Positions 32,762 through 38,683 of a stretch of 38,683 bases of DNA are shown here, one piece after another; positions within the stretch are counted from its first letter, which is position 1, and each line of letters opens with the position of its first letter. The position numbers and the translations under genes are program-made. The stretch spans positions 1-38,683 of the forward strand of contig SUUL01000009.1 of assembly GCA_015062545.1 (NCBI GenBank), read 5' to 3'. Source of the DNA: Alphaproteobacteria bacterium (GTDB taxonomy: Bacteria > Pseudomonadota > Alphaproteobacteria > Rs-D84). Below the pieces are notes generated by a model that saw nothing but the letters and a program-made list of their open reading frames with translations, ran no database searches and was not told the origin of the DNA.

Positions 32762-35363
32762 TTGTTATCCTGATATATTCTGATGATGTATTGTTCGCCA
32801 GTACACGCCACAGCTGGGGGTGCCATGCGTTTTCGTTTGCGTGTCTATGTGGTGTAAAACCGTAAATGTACAGTTCGTCACGCGCGCGTGTCATTGCCAC
32901 ATACAGCAAGCGATAATATTCTGCCGTATGTACAGATGCAGATTGTTCGGATGCGATGGCGCGTTGTGCGCTGAAATCACCGCGTGCTGCCCATAACCAT
33001 ACCGGCATGTCGCGGGCAGACGCTATTGGCAAAACGGTATCTGTTTTTGGTGTGCGCACAGTATCGATTAAAAAGATTACTGGTGCCTCTAGGCCTTTGC
33101 TGCCATGAACTGTTACGATGCGTACGCCATTAGATGCGTTCAAATCACGTTTGATTTCACTGTTGCCGGTGATAAACCATTTCAGGAAATGGTGCAGCGT
33201 ACCGGGTTGCGTGCGTTCGTATGCCAGGCATATTGTTATAAATTCTTCTAAGGGGGCTATAACCTGTTCGCCCAGTGCCGAAACAAAATTTTTGCGTGCG
33301 CCATAATGGTTCAAAATGTGTGAGTAAAATGTGTGTGGTGCGGCGTATGCAGACAGGTCTTTGATTTGCAATAACGTGGTATGAATATCTGGATGTGTTG
33401 CTTCCAGGACCTCAAACAAAGCGACAGGAGTTGCATCTTTGTCTTCTTGTTTTCGTGAGTGGTTTATGGTGTTTCGCTGTTGACACAAATTAAAAATATC
33501 CACTTGATTCATGCGAAAAACAGGACTTCTTAGAGTGCAACATAAACTAAAATCATCGGCTGGATTAAGACACCACCTGGTAAGATTCAGCAAGTCGCGT
33601 ATCGCAGGAAATTGTGGTAAAACGATACGGTCGCTGCCTGCAACTGCAATGTTGCGCCGTTTTAATGCCATTTCTAGCGGTGATGACATCGGGTTGCGCT
33701 GTTGCACTAATACCATTATATCACTTGCTGTATATTTTCCAGACACAATCAAAGATTGTATTTTGTCGGCAATCTGTGTGATATAGTCAGACAATGTTGT
33801 GCCGCTTTCTTGTTTTGCGACTAATTTATGTAACTCTACTGCGCCTGCATCGTTTTTGCGAAAGCATTTATGGTCGTTGTTTGCAAATCTGGACACAGAA
33901 ACAATGCCGGGGTCAGTAAAAAACTTGTCCACAGTGTGCAGAATTGGCGCGGTGGAACGAAAGCTTTGCGACAGTGGTATTTCACGAATTGTACGCAGGT
34001 TTTGCTTGATTTGTTCGGCAATTTCACTGCGACTGTTTGCAAAAGCGGCAGGGTCTGCCCCCTGAAAACCATATATAGATTGTTTGGTATCGCCGACAAC
34101 AAATAACGAATTTGGTATTTCGGTTGTGTTGCCACCCGAAAAGAAATCGCCAGACAACATTCGCAAGATGTCCCACTGTTGCGGTGAAGTGTCTTGCGCT
34201 TCGTCAACCAATATATGAGATAGCGATAAATCCAACTGGGACAGCACCCATCCCATTGATGCGCTGTTGGAAAACAGTTTGCGTGTATAAAGAATAAGGT
34301 CTTCAAAATCTAGTAAATTGTGTGCGCGTTTGATTTGCTGGTATTCTGATGCAAATGCGGCAGACAAATCAAACAAGGCAACAGTATCTTCAAATAACAT
34401 TTTGTTCGCGTTGCGCTGATTCAGCCTGTAAACACGTTCTTGTTCGGCGGTCAAATAGTCTTTTTTTGATACGGTGCTTTTTTTTGTGCCAGATTGGGTT
34501 AAGTATGCATTTTTATAATCTTCAAAATCAATAGTATTCTCAATATATTGTTTTGTTAAGTTAATAATGTCTGCCAGGTATTTTGCCGGTTTTTTTGCAC
34601 TGTTTTGTTCGTTTGATGCCAAGAAGATGATTTCTGACAGTCTTTCAGCTGAAAAATCTAAATTTTCACTGGTTGATAATTCAAGAAAATTCTTTGTTGT
34701 ATCAATAAAGTATTTGCGATATTTGATAATATCACTTATCTGAAAAAAGTGTTTATATTGTTCGCTTAGTATATCCAGTAATTTGTCCATATATGTTTCA
34801 GAAATGCGGCCAACAATATGTTCAAACGCGGCATACGTTTTTGTATCAGATGCAGGATTGTTTATCATGTTTTGAAACGCATCTTGCAATAATATACGCT
34901 GTGCCGTGTCGGATACCAATGACCATGACGGGGATATTCCAGCCTCTAGTGGGAAACGGCGCAAGATTTCTTCGCAAAAACCATGTATTGTTTTTATTTT
35001 TAGTATATCTGGATTGTCAATATAGGTAAAAAATATTGTGCGTGCGCGTTGAATGTCTGTGGGAGTAACAGGATTGTTTTCTGATATCCCTTCGAGCAGT
35101 TCAGTCAATTCTGCATCAGATGCCAATGCCCATGTACGCAGATCTGCCAAAATACGGTTGCGCATTTCGCCCGCCCCCGCATTAGTATATGTCAGGCACA
35201 GTATCCCATTACGCGTGATGTCGGGGGTGCGAAACAAAATACGCAATAAACGACCGACTAAAACCTTGGTTTTGCCGGTACCTGCGTTTGCCTGAACCCA
35301 TACATTTTCCAATGGGTTGGCCGCATTGTTTTGATCTGGTGAAAAAGTAATTTTTTTTGCCAT
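32745..35363 (-). CDS. addA: AddA-type UvrD/RecB helicase lacking the nuclease domain
   Basis: 872 residues. A superfamily 1 helicase of the AddA type, which unwinds DNA from a double-strand break. Q-motif near residues 10-12; Walker A ANAGTGKT (25-32); motif Ia near LCLTYTNAGAGEM; FCEEILRRFPLEAGI, very typical of AddA; Walker B LVDEAQDTSPQQWD; motif III VVGDTKQSIYGFQGADP; motif IV SQSFRS; motif V TVHGSKGLEAPVIFL; motif VI LLYVAMTRARDELYIYGF. The chain ends about 35 residues after motif VI, where a complete AddA would go on into the nuclease; that domain is the next gene. addB is not adjacent on either side. Start at 35363 with AAGGG upstream. Confidence 0.94.
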   Translation of the reverse strand: MAKKITFSPDQNNAANPLENVWVQANAGTGKTKVLVGRLLRILFRTPDITRNGILCLTYTNAGAGEMRNRILADLRTWALASDAELTELLEGISENNPVTPTDIQRARTIFFTYIDNPDILKIKTIHGFCEEILRRFPLEAGISPSWSLVSDTAQRILLQDAFQNMINNPASDTKTYAAFEHIVGRISETYMDKLLDILSEQYKHFFQISDIIKYRKYFIDTTKNFLELSTSENLDFSAERLSEIIFLASNEQNSAKKPAKYLADIINLTKQYIENTIDFEDYKNAYLTQSGTKKSTVSKKDYLTAEQERVYRLNQRNANKMLFEDTVALFDLSAAFASEYQQIKRAHNLLDFEDLILYTRKLFSNSASMGWVLSQLDLSLSHILVDEAQDTSPQQWDILRMLSGDFFSGGNTTEIPNSLFVVGDTKQSIYGFQGADPAAFANSRSEIAEQIKQNLRTIREIPLSQSFRSTAPILHTVDKFFTDPGIVSVSRFANNDHKCFRKNDAGAVELHKLVAKQESGTTLSDYITQIADKIQSLIVSGKYTASDIMVLVQQRNPMSSPLEMALKRRNIAVAGSDRIVLPQFPAIRDLLNLTRWCLNPADDFSLCCTLRSPVFRMNQVDIFNLCQQRNTINHSRKQEDKDATPVALFEVLEATHPDIHTTLLQIKDLSAYAAPHTFYSHILNHYGARKNFVSALGEQVIAPLEEFITICLAYERTQPGTLHHFLKWFITGNSEIKRDLNASNGVRIVTVHGSKGLEAPVIFLIDTVRTPKTDTVLPIASARDMPVWLWAARGDFSAQRAIASEQSASVHTAEYYRLLYVAMTRARDELYIYGFTPHRHANENAWHPQLWRVLANNTSSEYIRITNDDIA

Positions 35364-35371
35364 TTCTGCCC

Positions 35372-35400
35372 TTGCATTATTAAACAGATTTTAGTATAAA
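35372..35400 (+). promoter_or_regulatory. Promoter of the coiled-coil / secreted protein pair
   Basis: TTGCAT (35372-35377), a 17-base spacer and TATAAA (35395-35400). A start near 35407 gives a leader of about 44 bases and rules out the GTG at 35406 as translation start. Confidence 0.6.
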
Positions 35401-35416
35401 TCCAAGTGAACTGCAA
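35388..35416 (-). promoter_or_regulatory. Promoter of the addA-nuclease-recN operon
   Basis: The minus strand reads TTGCAG (35416-35411), a 17-base spacer and TAAAAT (35393-35388, 5/6). It overlaps the plus-strand promoter at 35372-35400, so polymerases at the two promoters would compete. Confidence 0.5.
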
Positions 35417-35450
35417 GTTTTATAAATACAGTATTGCACAGGGGGAAAGA

Positions 35451-37376
35451 ATGGAAATGTCGGATGTTTTGTTGGTCGCCGCAGGCGTTATGGGTGGTTT
35501 GCTGTTTGTCGCGTTGGTGGTTTTGTTTTTTGTGTCGCGAAAATCACAAAAGGTTATGAAGTCTTTGTTGGATATAATGATCCGACCTGAACGCGCCAAA
35601 GTTGCAGATGCAGTACGCGTGTTGAATACTATATTGGCTGATGAAATACACAAGATAGAACAAAGCTTTCAAACAATGCGCGATACATTAAATGCGCAGA
35701 TTGCATCCGCGAATGAATTAAAAAATGTTTTGAGTTTGCAAAATGAACAGTTGGTTGGGTTGGCGGATGATGCCACCAAGAAAATTGCCGCCATGTCAGG
35801 GCGTTTGGACAATACGGTTACGGGGCTGGGCGAAATAGTTGCATCACAATCTTGGGGGGATGTAGAAAATTCTACGGACAGATTTAGCAAGTCTGTCAGT
35901 GAAATATTGGCACGTATTGATGAAACCACCCAGGAAACAACAGAAAAGACAGCGCAAATACAATCGCAAATAGATTCTTGGATAGAAAGTGGCAAGGGGT
36001 TATCAGAACATTTGCAGAACGAATTTAATACGAATGTAGAACAGATGAAAAATATTGCGTCTGAATCTGAAACAACCCAGGCAAAATTGTCTGAATTGGC
36101 AAAATCTGTATCTGATGGATTTGGTGATGTAAAATCTGCAGCGGCAAATTATGAGGAATTAATGATACGTAATGACAGACTGTTGGATGGGTATTTGGAA
36201 AAATTGGACACGTTTGGTACACAATCAAAAAAACAGCTGACAGGACAAATGAACACATTAACCAATACGGCCAATGTCGTTGCAGGTCAGGTGCGTCTGG
36301 CCGAATCTTCCATAGACAAGCAAACACGTAAATTGACCGATGCGGTAGAAATATTGATGTCTTCTGCCACATCGACCGAAGGGGCAGTTCGTGGAATATC
36401 AACAGAATTAGCAACCTTGACCAATCGTTTTGACGGTGAAATCAAGGAATTTGCCACAGGGGTTGTATCAGAACTGAAAACTGTGTCTGGGGTGACAAAT
36501 GTTACACTGGAAAACACAAAAACCGCCGCAAATGCGTTTTCAGAATCTGTGCGCGCAATGGCAACCGGTGTACGTGAAACACTGATAGAAATGAATACGG
36601 CGCATACACAACTGTCGGGCCAGTCTGAACATCTGATTAAGATGTCTGCAGAAACAACCGCACAATTACAGCCATTATCTGAATTGATTGAAAAATATTA
36701 TGCTGCCCTGCCCGACTTGTCACGTGGCAGTGTCGAGGCCAGCGAAACATTAGAAAAAATAGTGGCCAGTCTGAATGAAAAACTGAATTTGATGAAGGCG
36801 ACTGTGGCAGAATCAACAGAAACTGTTTCTGAATCTGCTGTCAAATTAGAGGATTTGGCGGGCCAGTCACGTCAGCAAATGATTGATTTGATGTCTGATT
36901 ATGCCAAGGCGGTTGATACAATGCAAACATTGAACAAGCAAATGATGGTTGCGCGCGCATCTGCACCGATGGACGCAATTAAATCTGCACCCAACGAATC
37001 GTTCGGCCATGTCAGCAGTCAAGATTTTCTGAAACAAAGTGAACGTATGTTTGAAAAGTTGCATGAACAGTCTATGGATTTGACACGTGCAACAGGGGCG
37101 GATATCCCAGACGTTGTATGGAAGAAATATCATAGTGGGGATAAAACAATATTTTCAAAGTGGTTGGCAAAGATGTTGGGGGCGGCTGATAAAAAACGCC
37201 TGAAAGAGATGTTAAAGGCGGATGCAGTATTCCGTTCACAGGCAACACAATTTGTGCGCAGTTTTGATAAAATATTATTGGCTGCGCAACAAACTGATAA
37301 TCCAGATCGTGTATCTGCTGCGTTGATAAAAACAGATTTGGGTCAGGTGTATATATCATTAAAGAGTCATGTATAG
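35451..37376 (+). CDS. Membrane-anchored coiled-coil protein
   Basis: 641 residues from the ATG at 35451 (site GGGGGAAAGA). One membrane helix at about 5-28, then about 480 residues of predicted coiled coil rich in Ala, Glu, Lys, Ser and Thr. The pattern somewhat resembles the signalling part of chemoreceptors, but there is no HAMP and no conserved hairpin tip. The last 90 or so residues form a separate compact domain (from PDVVWKKYHSGD to DLGQVYISLKSHV). That tail resembles the end of uncharacterised alphaproteobacterial coiled-coil envelope proteins as I remember them; this is not certain. No enzyme motif. The last eight bases overlap the start of the secreted Cys-rich gene, so the two are translationally linked. 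Confidence 0.85.
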   Translation: MEMSDVLLVAAGVMGGLLFVALVVLFFVSRKSQKVMKSLLDIMIRPERAKVADAVRVLNTILADEIHKIEQSFQTMRDTLNAQIASANELKNVLSLQNEQLVGLADDATKKIAAMSGRLDNTVTGLGEIVASQSWGDVENSTDRFSKSVSEILARIDETTQETTEKTAQIQSQIDSWIESGKGLSEHLQNEFNTNVEQMKNIASESETTQAKLSELAKSVSDGFGDVKSAAANYEELMIRNDRLLDGYLEKLDTFGTQSKKQLTGQMNTLTNTANVVAGQVRLAESSIDKQTRKLTDAVEILMSSATSTEGAVRGISTELATLTNRFDGEIKEFATGVVSELKTVSGVTNVTLENTKTAANAFSESVRAMATGVRETLIEMNTAHTQLSGQSEHLIKMSAETTAQLQPLSELIEKYYAALPDLSRGSVEASETLEKIVASLNEKLNLMKATVAESTETVSESAVKLEDLAGQSRQQMIDLMSDYAKAVDTMQTLNKQMMVARASAPMDAIKSAPNESFGHVSSQDFLKQSERMFEKLHEQSMDLTRATGADIPDVVWKKYHSGDKTIFSKWLAKMLGAADKKRLKEMLKADAVFRSQATQFVRSFDKILLAAQQTDNPDRVSAALIKTDLGQVYISLKSHV

Positions 37377-38683
37377 TGGTGTGTTGAAGGAGACATACAT
37401 ATCAAAGTGGGTGATTATTTTGTTAACGTTGGGGTTGTCAACGCATGTGGGTGCGGTGACTGTGCGTGATGGAACAAATATCAGTCGCGCAATTCCATCA
37501 GAACAAAACCTGCGGGCGCAATCAAATGTCACAAATTCACGCGCCACGACCACACGTTCACAAAACATCACCCCGCGTACCACCACTGTATCATCACGCG
37601 TGGCAACAACACGTGACAATTCGGGCGTTGTATCGCGTGCCGCAACCGCCACAGGGGCGGGTAAAAAAGCCCGGAATTTCGCAGAAAAATCGGTCACGGC
37701 ACGTGCCACAGCAACCAACAATGTATCACGCGCGGCGGCCGCACCAAAAACAAACACACGCACGCAATCACAACGTGTGGCCACACGCGCACGTACCGCA
37801 ACAACAAACAATCTGCAAGAACAACTGACCAACATGGCACAACTGCAACAAACGTGTCTGACACAGTATACAGAATGTATGGATAATTACTGTAATGTGT
37901 TGGATGAGAATATGGGGCGATGCGCATGTTCTAAAAATATTACTAATTACAAGAAAACATCGGACGCATTAAAAGAATCTAATACCGCCTTGCAAGACGT
38001 TGCACAACAGATTCAATATATCGGGCTGAACAAGGTGCAAATCGAAACACTGTTTGCCGAGACCGAGGCAGAAATGGCAATGTCTGCCGGGGGCGACAAC
38101 ACCAAACTGAAAAACAGTTTAGATAAAATCAAAGACATGGTGATTGATATTAAAACACCGTCTGCATCATCCACACAAAAATCATCAACATTGGATTTAT
38201 CTGGGTTGCTGGATTTTAGTTCGGACGGTACGTTTGGGGATATTATGTCACTGTTTGGTGGTAATGATGGGGACGTGGCCAGTATATCTAATCAACGTGG
38301 TGCAACGTTATATAATACTGCGGCGGCGCGATGCAGAAAGACAGTATTAGACACCTGCAAGGTCCAAGGTGTTGACAGTGCATTGATTACCAACACGTAT
38401 GATATGACGATTGACAAGGACTGTCTGGCGTATGAAAGTTATCTGACGGAACAGAATGATGAAATGTTGGCAACGATACGTAATGCGACCAATGTTCTGC
38501 AGCGTGCGCGATTATCTGTTGCGGCGAACAAGAACAGTTATGACCTGCGTGGATGTATTGGTGCGTTGGAAACGTGTATGACGGATGAATATATGTGTGG
38601 CGGTGATTATGAATACTGCCTGGATTACGAAGGTAAATACATTGTTGCTGGCGAAGTTGTATTGGGCAGTGAAATTGGCGAGT
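37369..38683 (+). CDS. Secreted Cys-rich protein, N-terminal 438 residues (runs off right edge)
   Basis: The frame is open from the ATG at 37369 to the window end with no stop. A hydrophobic core at residues 13-24 with cleavage after HVGA (about 29) forms the signal peptide. Residues 30-150 are rich in Thr, Arg, Asn, Ala and Ser. Then comes the cysteine signature C163-x6-C170-x4-C175-x9-C185-x-C187, identical in spacing to the 17605 protein. Two later blocks are also shared: L-Y-N-x-A-x3-C ... D-C-x-A-Y-E, and C-G-x2-Y-x2-C-L-D-x3-G. TTG and GTG codons at 37381-37386 are possible alternative starts. Residues 56-81 are identical to the left-edge protein. Coupled to the coiled-coil gene by overlap. 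Function unknown. Confidence 0.86.
   Translation, partial: MYSGVLKETYISKWVIILLTLGLSTHVGAVTVRDGTNISRAIPSEQNLRAQSNVTNSRATTTRSQNITPRTTTVSSRVATTRDNSGVVSRAATATGAGKKARNFAEKSVTARATATNNVSRAAAAPKTNTRTQSQRVATRARTATTNNLQEQLTNMAQLQQTCLTQYTECMDNYCNVLDENMGRCACSKNITNYKKTSDALKESNTALQDVAQQIQYIGLNKVQIETLFAETEAEMAMSAGGDNTKLKNSLDKIKDMVIDIKTPSASSTQKSSTLDLSGLLDFSSDGTFGDIMSLFGGNDGDVASISNQRGATLYNTAAARCRKTVLDTCKVQGVDSALITNTYDMTIDKDCLAYESYLTEQNDEMLATIRNATNVLQRARLSVAANKNSYDLRGCIGALETCMTDEYMCGGDYEYCLDYEGKYIVAGEVVLGSEIGE
37530..37612. repeat. Right arm of the exact 83-bp inverted repeat
   Basis: Exact reverse complement of 1-83. It lies within the low-complexity coding stretch of the secreted protein that starts at 37369. 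Beyond 37612 a comparison is impossible because the left copy meets the window edge. Confidence 0.93.

Noticed and set aside
35451-37376. Coiled-coil protein as a chemoreceptor
   Set aside because: There is no sensor domain, no HAMP and no conserved signalling tip; only composition is similar.
1-38683. Mobile elements, prophage or integrated plasmid
   Set aside because: No transposase, integrase, phage structural gene, tRNA with an attachment duplication, or terminal inverted repeats next to a recombinase was seen.

Overview
The window reads as chromosome of a host-associated or uncultured alphaproteobacterium with a compact genome. Evidence includes an AddA-type (not RecB-type) recombination helicase, a DUF2155 protein, a COG2945-type hydrolase relative, an alphaproteobacterial membrane-anchored LysM protein, an alphaproteobacterial rpoH-like promoter in front of dnaK, and dense operons with one- to four-base overlaps. 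It is moderately AT-rich by eye (not computed) and uses the standard code. I see no tRNA, prophage, IS element or CRISPR. The exact order cannot be named from this window.

Layout. 1-253 (-): start of a secreted low-complexity protein running off the left edge. 415-1376 (-): rplM-rpsI. 1561-2547 (+): an orphan gene with its own promoter. 2569-5481 (-): a secreted six-cysteine protein followed by an OmpR/EnvZ-type two-component pair. 5622-9367 (+): degenerate alpha/beta hydrolase, ruvB, ybgC, tolQ, tolR, tolA. 9421-9754 (-): RNase P RNA (rnpB), then a small ORF divergent from secA. 10166-17534 (+): secA, dnaE, rsmH and an unknown gene. 17605-21335 (+): two overlapping genes for secreted Cys-rich proteins. 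21497-23389 (+): dnaK. 23513-23962 (+): an ACP-like protein without the phosphopantetheine serine. 23989-25068 (-): a phosphofructokinase. 25180-26328 (+): LysM protein. 26430-30624 (+): DUF2155 gene, two small genes, tsaD, an unknown gene, xseA and a small Cys protein. 30646-35363 (-): a repair operon of AddA-like helicase, separate RecB-type nuclease and RecN. 35451-38683 (+): a membrane-anchored coiled-coil protein, then another member of the secreted Cys-rich family running off the right edge.

Most genes are housekeeping: translation, secretion, replication, repair, chaperone, Tol envelope machinery. The unusual layer is a family of secreted proteins with a signal peptide, an Arg/Thr/Ser/Asn/Ala low-complexity stretch and a fixed cysteine signature C-x6-C-x4-C-x9-C-x-C. 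The signature is seen in the genes at 17605 and 37369. The gene entering at the left edge has the same N-terminal architecture and shares an exact 83-bp inverted repeat with the 37369 gene. Because those two genes point outward from a 37-kb segment, recombination at the repeat would exchange their 5' ends. The repeat lies at the very edge of the window, so an assembly cause must also be considered.

Other points of note: a helicase/nuclease split of AddA, a pseudo-ACP with a Cys/His tail, a hydrolase that has lost its nucleophile, a very short TolQ, and a phosphofructokinase with an atypical active-site motif.
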